A DNA stretch of 64,000 nt from Litorivita pollutaquae. Its GTDB lineage: Bacteria > Pseudomonadota > Alphaproteobacteria > Rhodobacterales > Rhodobacteraceae. The notes under the pieces were generated by a model. The model was not told where the DNA came from, did not search any database, and saw only the letters and a list, made by a program, of their open reading frames with translations. Position 1 is the stretch's first letter, and each line of letters opens with the position of its first letter. Position numbers and translations under genes: made by a program. The stretch lies in contig NZ_KZ826482.1 in the NCBI RefSeq assembly GCF_003205515.1, positions 62,001 through 126,000 on the forward strand. Reading direction: 5' to 3'. Shown piece after piece: positions 53,840-64,000 of the stretch.

Positions 53840-54838
53840 ATGACCACTTACGCGCTGAACGGATTGGGCCGGATTGGTAAACTCGCCCTGCGGCCGCTGC
53901 TGGAAAGCGGCGCCCATATTGCATGGATCAACGATGCCGTGGGCGACGCGGAAATGCATGCGCATCTTCTTGAATTTGACAGCGTGCATGGCCGTTGGCC
54001 CGCCGCGTTCTCCCACGATGATCACAGCATCAGCATCGACGGCACCCGCATCCCCGTGCATGGCACCCGCGATCTGACGGCGCTGCCGTTGGAGGGGGTG
54101 GATGTGGTGATCGATTGCACCGGTGCCTTTAAAACCGAAGCCAAACTGGCGCCCTATTTTGCCGCCGGGGTGCGTAAAGTCGTAGTTTCGGCTCCGGTCA
54201 AGGACGGCCCGACAGCCAATATCGTTTATGGCGTAAATTCCGATGCTTACAACCCGGATCAGCATCACATCATCACGGCGGCAAGCTGCACCACCAATTG
54301 TCTCGCCCCGGTGGTGAAGGTGATCCACGAACACCTTGGCATTCGTCATGGCTCGATCACCACGATCCATGATGTGACCAACACCCAAACCATCGTCGAC
54401 CGGCCCGCCAAGGATCTGCGCCGTGCGCGATCGGCCTTGACCAACCTGATCCCGACAACCACCGGATCGGCCACGGCCATCACACAGATTTTCCCCGACC
54501 TGAAAGACCGGCTCAATGGTCATGCGGTGCGCGTGCCGCTGCTCAATGCCTCGATCACCGATTGCGTTTTCGAGGTCGAGCGCGCCACCACGGCCGAAGA
54601 GGTCAATGCCCTGTTCAAAGCCGCCGCCGAAGGGCCGCTGAACGGCATCCTTGGCTATGAAGAACGGCCCTTGGTATCGTGTGATTACACCAATGATGAC
54701 CGCTCTTCGATCATCGATGCGCCCTCGACCATGGTGGTGGGCGGCACGCAGGTGAAAATCTATGCATGGTATGACAATGAATGGGGCTATGCACAGCGGC
54801 TGATCGATGTTGCACGGATGGTGGGTGCCGCGCTGTGA
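53840..54838 (+). CDS. ArsJ-associated glyceraldehyde-3-phosphate dehydrogenase
   Basis: GAPDH that uses arsenate in place of phosphate to form unstable 1-arseno-3-phosphoglycerate for export by ArsJ. The 332 residues have the NAD site [15 protein letters not shown] (near 5-19), the catalytic Cys150 in [12 protein letters not shown], His in the IHDVTNTQ region (near 176) and the C-terminal [14 protein letters not shown]. The N-terminus [13 protein letters not shown] and tight coupling to arsJ (4-nt overlap) separate it from the glycolytic enzyme. Confidence 0.92.
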   Translation: MTTYALNGLGRIGKLALRPLLESGAHIAWINDAVGDAEMHAHLLEFDSVHGRWPAAFSHDDHSISIDGTRIPVHGTRDLTALPLEGVDVVIDCTGAFKTEAKLAPYFAAGVRKVVVSAPVKDGPTANIVYGVNSDAYNPDQHHIITAASCTTNCLAPVVKVIHEHLGIRHGSITTIHDVTNTQTIVDRPAKDLRRARSALTNLIPTTTGSATAITQIFPDLKDRLNGHAVRVPLLNASITDCVFEVERATTAEEVNALFKAAAEGPLNGILGYEERPLVSCDYTNDDRSSIIDAPSTMVVGGTQVKIYAWYDNEWGYAQRLIDVARMVGAAL

Positions 54839-56103
54839 GCGCCCGGGCCGATCCGCGCCCGCAAGGGTTCGGCGCCTACATCGCAGTGACCGCAGCCTAT
54901 TGGGCCTTTATGCTCACCGATGGCGCCCTGCGCATGCTGGTTCTTTTGCATTTCCACCAGATCGGGTTTTCGCCGGTTCAATTGGCCTATCTGTTTGTCC
55001 TTTACGAGATTGCCGGCATCGTCACCAACCTGTCTGCCGGATGGATCGCGGCGCGGTTTGGCCTGACCTCGACGCTCTTTGCGGGGTTGGGTTTGCAAAT
55101 CTGCGCGTTGCTGGCTTTGGCACAGCTCAATCCCGCGTGGGCGGTGTCCGCTTCGGTCATCTATGTGATGTGTGTGCAGGGCCTGTCCGGTGTTGCCAAA
55201 GATCTGGCCAAGATGAGCTCGAAATCCGCTGTCAAACTGCTTGCGCCCAGCGGGGCAGGCGGGTTGTTTCGGTGGGTGGCGCTGCTGACCGGATCCAAGA
55301 ACGCTGTCAAAGGTATCGGCTTTCTGCTCGGCGCGCTCTGCCTTGGCCTGGCCGGATTCCACGCCGCAGTGATCGGCATGGCGGTTCTGCTTACCGTGAT
55401 TTTATGCGCCGTGGCCGTCAGCATGCCGCGCGGATTACCGCAGGGACGCAAAGACGCAAAATTCAAAGAGGTTTTCTCTAAGAACCCACAGGTCAATTGG
55501 CTCAGCGCCGCGCGGGTGTTCCTCTTCGGCGCGCGCGATGTCTGGTTCGTGGTCGGCATTCCGATCTATTTCTACGCGGTATTGTCGGATGGATCACAGG
55601 CCGGCAATCACCGCGCCTTTTTCATCATTGGCAGCTTTATGGCGGTCTGGACCATCCTCTATGGCGCGGTGCAAGCCTATGCCCCGAAGCTGTTGCGCGC
55701 CGATCAGCGTGACGATGACGCCCTGCGCCGTGCGGCTCCACGATGGGCGGGGGCATTGGCCGTTGTGCCCTTGGCTTTGGCTGCATTGGTTTGGGGCGCG
55801 GGCACGGCGGCGGGCTGGTTGACGGGCGCGCTGATCCTCGGGCTGTTGATTTTTGGGGCGGCCTTCGCAGTAAACTCCGCGCTGCACAGCTATTTGATCC
55901 TGGCCGCCACCACCCACGGGCGGGTGACCATGGATGTCGGATTTTATTACATGGCCAATGCGGCGGGGCGGCTTTTGGGCACGCTCATGTCGGGGCTGTG
56001 TTATCAACTCGGCGGGGTCGCCCTATGCCTCGCAGCGGCCGGCATAATGTTGATTCTGAGCATGATTTGCGCGCAAAAATTGTCGCGGGTCGTTGTTGAG
56101 TGA
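54835..56103 (+). CDS. arsJ: Organoarsenical efflux MFS transporter ArsJ
   Basis: Exports 1-arseno-3-phosphoglycerate, which then breaks down to arsenate outside the cell. The 422 residues form about twelve membrane helices. The N-terminal [20 protein letters not shown] (near 14-33), [20 protein letters not shown] (near 57-76) and [20 protein letters not shown] (near 119-138) are typical of ArsJ. The start is GTG at 54835 inside the GAPDH stop region. No arsR, arsC or acr3 gene lies beside the pair. Confidence 0.93.
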   Translation: MSARADPRPQGFGAYIAVTAAYWAFMLTDGALRMLVLLHFHQIGFSPVQLAYLFVLYEIAGIVTNLSAGWIAARFGLTSTLFAGLGLQICALLALAQLNPAWAVSASVIYVMCVQGLSGVAKDLAKMSSKSAVKLLAPSGAGGLFRWVALLTGSKNAVKGIGFLLGALCLGLAGFHAAVIGMAVLLTVILCAVAVSMPRGLPQGRKDAKFKEVFSKNPQVNWLSAARVFLFGARDVWFVVGIPIYFYAVLSDGSQAGNHRAFFIIGSFMAVWTILYGAVQAYAPKLLRADQRDDDALRRAAPRWAGALAVVPLALAALVWGAGTAAGWLTGALILGLLIFGAAFAVNSALHSYLILAATTHGRVTMDVGFYYMANAAGRLLGTLMSGLCYQLGGVALCLAAAGIMLILSMICAQKLSRVVVE

Positions 56104-56211
56104 CCCAAGCTCATCCCTGCGACATTTTTCCCCAAAACTTCATTTAAGTAATATATTTCAACATTATATTCCAATATTTTGATATTTTTTCCTTCCAACA
56201 TTCCTGCGAAT

Positions 56212-56238
56212 GGAATGTGTATTCGAAATACATATTCC
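56212..56238 (+). promoter_or_regulatory. 27-bp dyad in an AT-rich upstream region
   Basis: Two 12-nt arms (GGAATGTGTATT and AATACATATTCC, one mismatch) around CGA. The surrounding AT-rich stretch (56130-56280) carries ATTCC or its complement at 56168, 56200, 56212, 56234 and 56249. It is 127 nt before the VPLPA-CTERM gene and may be its regulatory region. Confidence 0.45.
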
Positions 56239-56364
56239 CACAGTTAATATTCCATTTACTTTATATTTCGTGGTCGGTTCAAAAGAACGGCCACACCAAA
56301 GGGATGTGGCACGTTATGCGCTCCGAAATTGAAGTCCATTTTAGGAAATGAAGGAGTTGGACAG

Positions 56365-57579
56365 ATGACACAACCATTTCACATTACCACCGTCCCACTA
56401 TGCCTTGGCGTAGGGCTTATGTTTGCGTTGCCCTCGCTTGGCGCGGCGGCGACAATCACCGGGTGGAACACCGACAACATTGCCGTTGCCCCGACTCCCC
56501 CCGAGGGCGAAACCGGCTTTAGCGTGGTGTATGACCGTGCCGCCACCGACCCCGACGCCATCAGCAGTGGCGCAATTTCCTTTGCGCCCCCCGAGGCCAT
56601 TTCGCCCGGCATCACCGTGACGCCGGAAACCTACACTCAAGGCGGCCCGGACGGGGCAACGCTCGATGGATGCATCATGACATCCAATCCCGCCGCCACC
56701 TGCACCAGTGAATTCCAATCGGGCAAACGATTAAAGGAAGTGGTCACCGGCACCGGACCGATTGATTTGGTCTTTGATGTGGCCAGCAGCCCTGACACCT
56801 CGGTTTATCAAGTGTTCAGCAAACTGATTAACGCGACCGGAACGGCGTTGACCGGGTTCAGCATTGAGCTTGGCTTCGGAACCGGCGATGACTTCGTCGC
56901 CGCAACCGGCAGCGAAGGGTTGAGCTTCTCCACCGATTTCGCGGCCAAACCCTCGGGCAGCGGTTCTTCGAGCTCGCAAAACCCGTTTGGCCTGTTTGGC
57001 GATGCGTCGACCAACCAGAATTTCGTGATCGACGGTTTCTTCGCCAGCGAACGCACCGGCTTTGACATCGACCAAGGTTTGACCACCCTGAGCAGCGCCG
57101 ATGTTTACGGACCCTATGCCGATATGTTCGGCGACTGGATGACCCGCGCCGATGTGCCCGAAGGGCTGTTTTGGGATTTCGACAGTGACGAGACGACGGA
57201 CGGCATGCTGATGGCTTGGGAATACGAGCCCGGCCTGTGGGAATTGCGACGTGACGATATTGCGGTTTGCGATGTGCTCGACCCCGGTTTTTGCGCGCCC
57301 GGCTCCAACCTTGACACCTATGTCTCAGGCTTGGATTTGGACGCGCTCTATCTGGCGCTCGGGATCAATCCCGATTTGCTTGCGATCGGCGAGATCGAGG
57401 ATTTGGCCAATCTCAACGTGAATTACGCCATCGAAGTCGGCGATCTTTTTGGCGCATCAAACTTCACCCTGCGCACCACTGTGATGCCGGCTCCCGTGCC
57501 ACTCCCGGCAGGGGCACCACTATTGATCGGCGGGTTGGCTGCCTTGGCAATGGCGCGCCGCCGCAAAGCGCGCGCCTGA
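56365..57579 (+). CDS. VPLPA-CTERM sorting domain protein (large)
   Basis: A 404-residue secreted protein. A signal peptide (VPLCLGVGLMFALPSLGAAA) is followed by an acidic Gly/Ser/Asp-rich body with choice-of-anchor features (YQVFSKLINATGTALTGFSI near 140-160; FFASERTGFDID near 228) and a few cysteines. The tail reads PAPVPLPAGAPLLIGGLAAL followed by AMARRRKARA, a VPLPA-CTERM exosortase signal. AAGGAG lies 8 nt before the ATG at 56365. Export to the cell surface after cleavage is inferred from the tail. Confidence 0.88.
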   Translation: MTQPFHITTVPLCLGVGLMFALPSLGAAATITGWNTDNIAVAPTPPEGETGFSVVYDRAATDPDAISSGAISFAPPEAISPGITVTPETYTQGGPDGATLDGCIMTSNPAATCTSEFQSGKRLKEVVTGTGPIDLVFDVASSPDTSVYQVFSKLINATGTALTGFSIELGFGTGDDFVAATGSEGLSFSTDFAAKPSGSGSSSSQNPFGLFGDASTNQNFVIDGFFASERTGFDIDQGLTTLSSADVYGPYADMFGDWMTRADVPEGLFWDFDSDETTDGMLMAWEYEPGLWELRRDDIAVCDVLDPGFCAPGSNLDTYVSGLDLDALYLALGINPDLLAIGEIEDLANLNVNYAIEVGDLFGASNFTLRTTVMPAPVPLPAGAPLLIGGLAALAMARRRKARA

Positions 57580-58210
57580 CCTAGTATTCGCCGTTCAAGG
57601 CTGCGGGCGCGAGGGCAACTTCGCGCCCGTTTGCATATTAAAGGCCGGAGTTGTGTAAAGGCGCAGGATGCCGGAAAATTGGCCGCTCGGTTCCTGACCG
57701 ACATGCGCCCCCGGTCCAGCATGCACAGTGACCATCATCTCTCTCGATTGGCCGAATGCGCCGCAAAGCAGCGGCGTTGCGGATAAACTGGCCGACCTTT
57801 TCCGGAGATGGCTGGCACACAGATCTAAACGAACTTGGGGCCGCCTTCCGTGGCGAGCGTGGCCCTGAGGCTCAAGGCATTTGGCACAGTAGCGCTTACA
57901 CCGGTGACGGTACTCATAGCGCAGGAATGTGGCGAGAAATTTGGCGATCCTGTCGCCATCGACGTTATACGATCGCTCCAAGCCTTTGACGCTGGTGGCC
58001 GTAGGCGCACTCTGTCTCAGATTATGGAAGCTATGGCGCTGGCAAAAGAGGCGGGCGTTGATCTGGATAAGGCGGCTCAAATCGCAAATTTTGCGCCTGA
58101 GCGTGGCAGTCTGTAAATTGAATTTGTGGTGGCTGAGTTTGAGTATTCAGTCCCGCGTGTTCGCCGCCACCAGGTTTGGTTATGTAGCCCCTCGCTGAAA
58201 TGGTGGAGGG
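57580..58210. other. Low-coding region next to tRNA-Ser(CGA)
   Basis: Short open frames lie on both strands, the best on the plus strand at 57835-58116 (93 codons, TTG start, no ribosome binding site; ends in a helix-like AKEAGVDLDKAAQIANFAPE). No frame is convincing, and frames overlap in ways typical of decayed sequence. It may be a remnant of a lost insertion beside the tRNA. Confidence 0.45.
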
Positions 58211-58444
58211 TTATTTTATTGGGGTTAAGGTTCGACCGTCACTGGCGATGTATGTGTCGCCGTGTTTTTTCACGTCTTGCCCGTTCGTAAGTGCGTATTT
58301 CGCTACTCCATCTGGTATCCGGGGGATGCTTCCATCCAGATTGGCTTTCCCGTCATACGTGTCGCGATATTTAACTACAGTTTCGGAAGCCCCTAGTTTG
58401 TCTGTGCATGAAATCGTTTCAATAATTGCTAAATCACCTGACAT
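58211..58444 (-). CDS. Small hypothetical protein
   Basis: A 77-residue soluble protein beginning MSGDLAIIETISCTDKLGAS, with many Asp, Thr and Gly residues and a central KYRDTYDGKANLDG segment. GGAGAGG lies 5 nt before the ATG, and TGTATAGT upstream is a possible extended -10. Codon use and AT content differ from the core genes. No family is recognised. It lies just downstream of tRNA-Ser(CGA), a usual place for acquired genes. Confidence 0.65.
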   Translation of the reverse strand: MSGDLAIIETISCTDKLGASETVVKYRDTYDGKANLDGSIPRIPDGVAKYALTNGQDVKKHGDTYIASDGRTLTPIK

Positions 58445-58584
58445 CTAAACCTCTCCGTTATTAGACAGGAGAACTATACATTGTTTTGCTGCGGCTATCA
58501 CGATTTTTTGGACGGCGAATAAGATGGTGGGTGGAGGTTTTCAGTCTGATTCTTACACCTAAAAACAAAGACTTGATGGGGTAG

Positions 58585-58674
58585 TGGCGGAGAGACAGGG
58601 ATTCGAACCCTGGGAACCCTTGCAGGCTCAACGGTTTTCGAAACCGTCCCGTTCGACCACTCCGGCACCTCTCC
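58585..58674 (-). tRNA. tRNA-Ser (anticodon CGA)
   Basis: A 90-base class II tRNA on the minus strand. The acceptor stem starts GGAGAGG, the anticodon loop TTTCGAAAA gives anticodon CGA, a long variable arm and the T-loop GGTTCGAATCC follow, and CCA is encoded. Confidence 0.97.
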
Positions 58675-58880
58675 GCGGGGGTCTGTGGGGGGCGTTTAAT
58701 GGCTTGCGCCGATCATGGCAAGAGCGATTTTTACTCAAAATGGTATCCGTTTACCGCAATGGCACATCACGGCAATTTTCATTGCCCGCGTCCGCGGTTA
58801 CGATAGGCTGGGCGTAAGGCACGCTGCGCCATCGAGATCGCGTGCCTTAAAAAATTCGTGCCTCAGTCGAAAGAAAAGCC

Positions 58881-59750
58881 ATGTCCCGTTTTACGACCCG
58901 TCGCGCCGCACTGTCACCAGTCGCGGTCTTTCGCGCGCTTCTCCTTTTGGGGGCGCTCTTGATATGGGCCGCAAGCGCACCGGGCGCGCGCGGCGCCGAC
59001 CGCGCCCGGCTCGAAGCGTTTTTGGAGGTTACCGGCTTTGGCGTCGCCCTGGACAGCATCGCTTTATCAGCCAGCAATGCCCCCGCGATGCTTGGCATGG
59101 AGGAGGGGGTTTTTGGCACCGATTGGTCCCGCATCGCCGAGGACGTGTTTGACACTGAGTTGATGCGCGAAACCGCGATTGAGATCCTCGCCGCAACGCT
59201 CGAGGATGATCTATTGGTCCATGCGGCGGGGTTCTACGCCACGCCTTTGGGATTGAGATTGGTGGAAACCGAAAACGCCTCGCATTTCGATGACAGTGGC
59301 GTTGCCGCCACCGAGGGGCAGGAAATCATCGCGGATCTGGTGCAATCAGGCTCGGAACGTATCACCTACTTCAAGCGCATGAACGCCGCGATTGACAGCT
59401 CGGACACATCGGTGCGCGCCGTGCAGGAGATCCAGGTGCGGTTCTTGCTGGCCGCCGCCGCCGCAGGCGTGGTGGAAATGACCATGGACGAGCCGGACCT
59501 GCGCGCGGCGCTCAAGGCCGACGAGGGCCAAATGCGCCGGCAGATGCAAATGGATGCGCTCATCAACACTGCCTATGTCTACCGCGATTTCACCGATGCC
59601 GAGGTGCTTACCTATACCGAAGCCTTGGAAGATGCGCGGATGAAAACCGTCTATGATTTGATGAACGCGGTGCAATACGAGATCATGGCGCAGCGGTTCG
59701 AGGTTTTGGCCGGTAGAATGGCGGGGTTGGAACAGGGGCAGGAGCTTTAA
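58881..59750 (+). CDS. DUF2059 domain protein
   Basis: A 289-residue exported protein. An N-terminal hydrophobic segment (VFRALLLLGALLIWAAS) precedes GARGAD, a probable signal-peptidase site near residue 39. The body is helical: DTELMRETAIEILAATL (near 92-108), HAAGFYATPLGLRLVETENA (near 114-133), then a C-terminal DFTDAEVLTYTEALEDARMK (near 235-254), the pattern of DUF2059 (YATP-x-G block). Function unknown. It stands alone between tRNA-Ser and the rplU operon. Confidence 0.82.
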   Translation: MSRFTTRRAALSPVAVFRALLLLGALLIWAASAPGARGADRARLEAFLEVTGFGVALDSIALSASNAPAMLGMEEGVFGTDWSRIAEDVFDTELMRETAIEILAATLEDDLLVHAAGFYATPLGLRLVETENASHFDDSGVAATEGQEIIADLVQSGSERITYFKRMNAAIDSSDTSVRAVQEIQVRFLLAAAAAGVVEMTMDEPDLRAALKADEGQMRRQMQMDALINTAYVYRDFTDAEVLTYTEALEDARMKTVYDLMNAVQYEIMAQRFEVLAGRMAGLEQGQEL

Positions 59751-60246
59751 ACCTGCGCAGCGCAAGAGGGGCATCGAACGAAATAGATGTACTTGGCGCC
59801 ATTTGATGCGGCACAATCGGAAACGATAAAATGGAACAGATGTGGCTCTTGAAGCGCATCCGTCCGATGGCCTTGATTTTCCAACCATGTCAGGCCACAG
59901 AGGACCAAATCCTCGCGCCGGCGGCGATGTCCACATTTCGGCCAGATGGGAATATGGCTTAGGCCCCGGCGGCAAGGACTATGCCGAGACCTTATCCGCC
60001 GCATAAACGGGCACCACGACGTTCCACGCCGCGCCATGAAAGGCAGGGTCAAAGGTGCAAATCCCCCTTGACACCTTCCAACAATCCGCCGATAAGCCGC
60101 CATCTCGACAGGGGTGATCCCTGTTTCGGGTGATATTGACATGACGCCCGACAGGGGCGCGCAGTTCGCGGCGGCAGATGCCACAACGCCAGATGGATCA
60201 CGATCCGGACGGGGCCACAGGACGCGACAAGGAAAAGGAAAGACGC
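59751..60246. other. Region upstream of rplU without a confident gene
   Basis: The 496-nt gap holds the rplU promoter candidate at 60068-60096 and a leader of about 140 nt. A minus-strand frame at 59747-60184 contains scattered Cys-His pairs but has no ribosome binding site and unlikely composition, so no gene is called. Confidence 0.55.
60068..60096 (+). promoter_or_regulatory. Candidate promoter of rplU-rpmA
   Basis: Perfect -35 TTGACA, 17-nt spacer, -10 GATAAG. Transcription would start near 60103, giving a leader of about 144 nt before rplU. Confidence 0.5.
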
Positions 60247-60897
60247 ATGTTTGCGGTCCTCAAGACTGGCGGCAAGCAGTATAAGGTTCAAGCGGGCGAT
60301 ACGCTCCGCGTTGAGAAACTTGCTGCTGCAGCTGGCGAAAAAATCCAATTCAACGACATTCTGATGCTCGGCGGTGATAAAACCGTTGTTGGCGCGCCGC
60401 TCGTCGCAGACGCCGGTGTCCAAGCCGAAGTGATCGACCAGATCAAAGGCGAGAAAGTCATCAATTTCGTAAAACGTCGCCGGAAGCACTCGTCGAAGCG
60501 CACCGTGGGCCATCGTCAAAAACTGACGCTGATCCGTGTGACCGACATTCTGGCATCGGGCGCCGACAAATCCGGCGTCAAAGCCGCATTGGGTGCGGGT
60601 TCTGTTCCCGCTTCGGCTCTTGCCGCTCAAGACGCTGCAGCCCCGAAAAAAGCCGCCGCAAAGAAACCCGCCGCCAAAGCCGCAGCCAGCGGTTCGGATG
60701 ACTTGAAAAAGCTTTCCGGTGTTGGCCCCGCGCTCGAGAAGAAATTGCTCGAAAACGGCGTGACAACCTTTGCTCAAATCGCAGCATGGAGCGCAGACGA
60801 TGTCGCCGCGATGGACGAGAAGCTCTCGTTCAAAGGCCGTATCGAGCGCGAAGGCTGGATCGAACAGGCGAAAACACTCGCCGCAGAACAGGAGTAA
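60247..60897 (+). CDS. rplU: Ribosomal protein L21 with C-terminal helix-hairpin-helix extension
   Basis: Large-subunit ribosomal protein. Residues about 1-103 are L21 (MFAVLKTGGKQYKVQAGDTL at the start; FVKRRRKHSSKRTVGHRQ near 74-91). An Ala/Lys-rich linker (about 125-150) joins a helix-hairpin-helix-like domain (DDLKKLSGVGPALEKKLLEN near 151-170; FKGRIEREGWIEQAK near the end). Total 216 residues against about 103 for E. coli L21. Such extended L21 proteins are common in Rhodobacterales. AAGGAAAG precedes the ATG. rpmA follows after 6 nt. Confidence 0.95.
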   Translation: MFAVLKTGGKQYKVQAGDTLRVEKLAAAAGEKIQFNDILMLGGDKTVVGAPLVADAGVQAEVIDQIKGEKVINFVKRRRKHSSKRTVGHRQKLTLIRVTDILASGADKSGVKAALGAGSVPASALAAQDAAAPKKAAAKKPAAKAAASGSDDLKKLSGVGPALEKKLLENGVTTFAQIAAWSADDVAAMDEKLSFKGRIEREGWIEQAKTLAAEQE

Positions 60898-60903
60898 CAC
60901 CCC

Positions 60904-61173
60904 ATGGCACACAAAAAAGCAGGCGGTTCCTCCCGTAACGGTCGCGACTCTGCGGGTCGCCGCCTTGGCGTGAAGAAATATGGCGGCGAATCCGTCATTC
61001 CCGGCAACATCATCGCACGTCAGCGCGGCACCAAATTTTGGCCGGGCAATGGCGTTGGCATGGGCAAGGATCACACCATCTTTGCAACTGTCGATGGCGC
61101 GGTGAAATTTCACACCGGCCTCAAAGGCCGCACGTTTATTTCGGTTCTGCCAGTGGCGGAGGCCGCTGAATAA
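60904..61173 (+). CDS. rpmA: Ribosomal protein L27
   Basis: An 89-residue large-subunit protein near the peptidyl-transferase centre. It begins [20 protein letters not shown] and contains [20 protein letters not shown] (near 38-57), both standard L27 blocks. The N-terminus has no cleavable extension of the Firmicutes type. It follows rplU directly and is closed by a terminator. Confidence 0.97.
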   Translation: MAHKKAGGSSRNGRDSAGRRLGVKKYGGESVIPGNIIARQRGTKFWPGNGVGMGKDHTIFATVDGAVKFHTGLKGRTFISVLPVAEAAE

Positions 61174-61198
61174 GCCGACCTGAACGATTAAAGTTTAA

Positions 61199-61230
61199 GG
61201 GGATCGGCAAAATCGCCGGTCCCCTTTCTT
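61199..61230 (+). terminator. Rho-independent terminator after rpmA
   Basis: Stem GGGGATCGGC / GCCGGTCCCC (one mismatch) with an AAAATC loop, followed by TTTCTT, 26 nt past the rpmA stop codon. Confidence 0.8.
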
Positions 61231-61302
61231 GTTTGTCGTGGTGATCCCATATGGGATGTGTAGGCCGCAATGGGGGCGTGAACTCTTGGAGGAGAAGAGC
61301 GC

Positions 61303-61839
61303 ATGATGACGCAAATGACAGACCAACCGGTGATCGAGGCCGAGCGTTGTACGCTGCGACCGCTGCGCATGTCCGATAAAGGATTGATCGACCTCTACGC
61401 ATCCGACGAACGGGTTGCGATGAACACCACGTCGGTTCCGCATCCCTTGCCACCCGGGACAACAGACGCCTTTATCGCGCGCAGCCTTTCGGCCAAGCGT
61501 TCCGAAGATGTTTGGGTCATGGATGCGACAAAATCCGGCGGCGCCGAGCTTAAGGGCTTGATTTCGCTAGAGCGTGTCGATGACGATCAATGTGAAATCG
61601 GCTATTGGGTCGCACCGGCGTTTTGGAACACCGGCGTTGCCAGCCGCGCGGTCGCCGCGCTTTTGGAGGCCAATCCGCTGAACTGCCGCACCTGTTTCGC
61701 ATCGGTGTTCCAAGACAACGCCGCATCTGCCCGCGTCCTGACCAATTGCGGTTTTGAATATATTGGGGACGCCGAGACATTCTCGGTGGCCCGAAACGCA
61801 AAGGTCGCGATCTGGACCTACAGCCGAACCTTCGGTTGA
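61303..61839 (+). CDS. GNAT family N-acetyltransferase
   Basis: A 178-residue acetyltransferase of the RimJ/RimL-like group. Seen: VIEAERCTLRPLRMSDKGLI (near 9-28), the strand IGYWVAPAFWNTGVASRAVA (near 97-116) carrying the acetyl-CoA loop, and SVFQDNAASARVLTNCGFEY (near 133-152). GGAGGAGAAGAG precedes the ATG. It lies between rpmA and obgE, the position of a GNAT gene in many Rhodobacterales. The substrate is unknown. Confidence 0.9.
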   Translation: MMTQMTDQPVIEAERCTLRPLRMSDKGLIDLYASDERVAMNTTSVPHPLPPGTTDAFIARSLSAKRSEDVWVMDATKSGGAELKGLISLERVDDDQCEIGYWVAPAFWNTGVASRAVAALLEANPLNCRTCFASVFQDNAASARVLTNCGFEYIGDAETFSVARNAKVAIWTYSRTFG

Positions 61840-61861
61840 TCCCGCGATGACCTTTGCTTAG

Positions 61862-64000
<2,139 letters not shown>

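Noticed and set aside
57835-58116. 93-codon plus-strand frame with a protein-like C-terminus
   Set aside because: TTG start right after a stop codon, no ribosome binding site, no recognised family; mentioned only as possible remnant.
59747-60184. Minus-strand frame with Cys and His pairs resembling a zinc ribbon
   Set aside because: No start signal, Arg/Ser/Pro-rich composition, and overlaps the rplU promoter candidate.
60049-61113. 354-codon minus-strand frame opposite rplU-rpmA
   Set aside because: Antisense of two ribosomal protein genes.

Overview
The window is a stretch of chromosome from an alphaproteobacterium of the order Rhodobacterales (Roseobacter group). The evidence is a two-piece, circularly permuted tmRNA, a trgA-trgB-cysK tellurite locus as known from Rhodobacter sphaeroides, DUF4169 and ribbon-helix-helix genes downstream of fumC, VPLPA-CTERM sorting tails, an L21 protein with a helix-hairpin-helix tail, and moderately GC-rich, tightly packed genes with many ATGA overlaps. 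No phage, insertion sequence or CRISPR array was seen. Genus and species cannot be named from this sequence.

Layout. 1-5 kb: a truncated cytochrome P450, fumC with two small genes, a PmtA-like methyltransferase, sspB and ssrA (tmRNA). SspB and tmRNA both serve tagging and ClpXP degradation of stalled proteins. 5-15.9 kb: DinB-like protein, acuI, photolyase, a Cfa-family enzyme overlapping trgA, then trgB, cysK, a large MscS channel and an alanyl-tRNA editing protein, the last three linked by 4-nt overlaps. 16-17 kb: tRNA-Ser(GGA) and a crotonase. 17.2-29.2 kb: a reductive pyrimidine catabolism island (preT-preA, a RutR-like regulator, carbamoylase, dihydropyrimidinase, a small membrane protein, and an ABC importer with its binding protein). 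Three copies of a RutR-type dyad precede its transcription units. A VPLPA-CTERM gene lies inside it on the opposite strand.

29.3-33.7 kb: a two-component module of a hybrid histidine kinase, a cysteine-less SUOX-fold secreted protein and a LuxR-type regulator. 34-44.3 kb: a full chemotaxis cluster in two converging units, MCP-cheB-cheD on the plus strand and STAS-cheY-cheA-cheW-cheR-cheY-(CheZ/CheT-like candidate) on the minus strand. 44.5-46.9 kb: a one-carbon operon. 47-49 kb: ppx/gppA and rlmE. 49.7-53.7 kb: the ATP-grasp, alpha-E, transglutaminase and Anbu operon. 53.8-56.1 kb: the GAPDH-arsJ arsenate detoxification pair. 56.1-58.7 kb: a second VPLPA-CTERM gene, then a low-coding region and an orphan small gene beside tRNA-Ser(CGA). 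58.9-64 kb: a DUF2059 protein and the conserved run rplU-rpmA-GNAT-obgE-proB, with proB cut by the window end.

The strongest leads are the RutR-type operator set over a reductive pyrimidine pathway, a DXXXQ-bearing candidate CheY phosphatase at the end of the che operon, the Cys-less SUOX-fold partner of the hybrid kinase, and the little-characterised Anbu operon.
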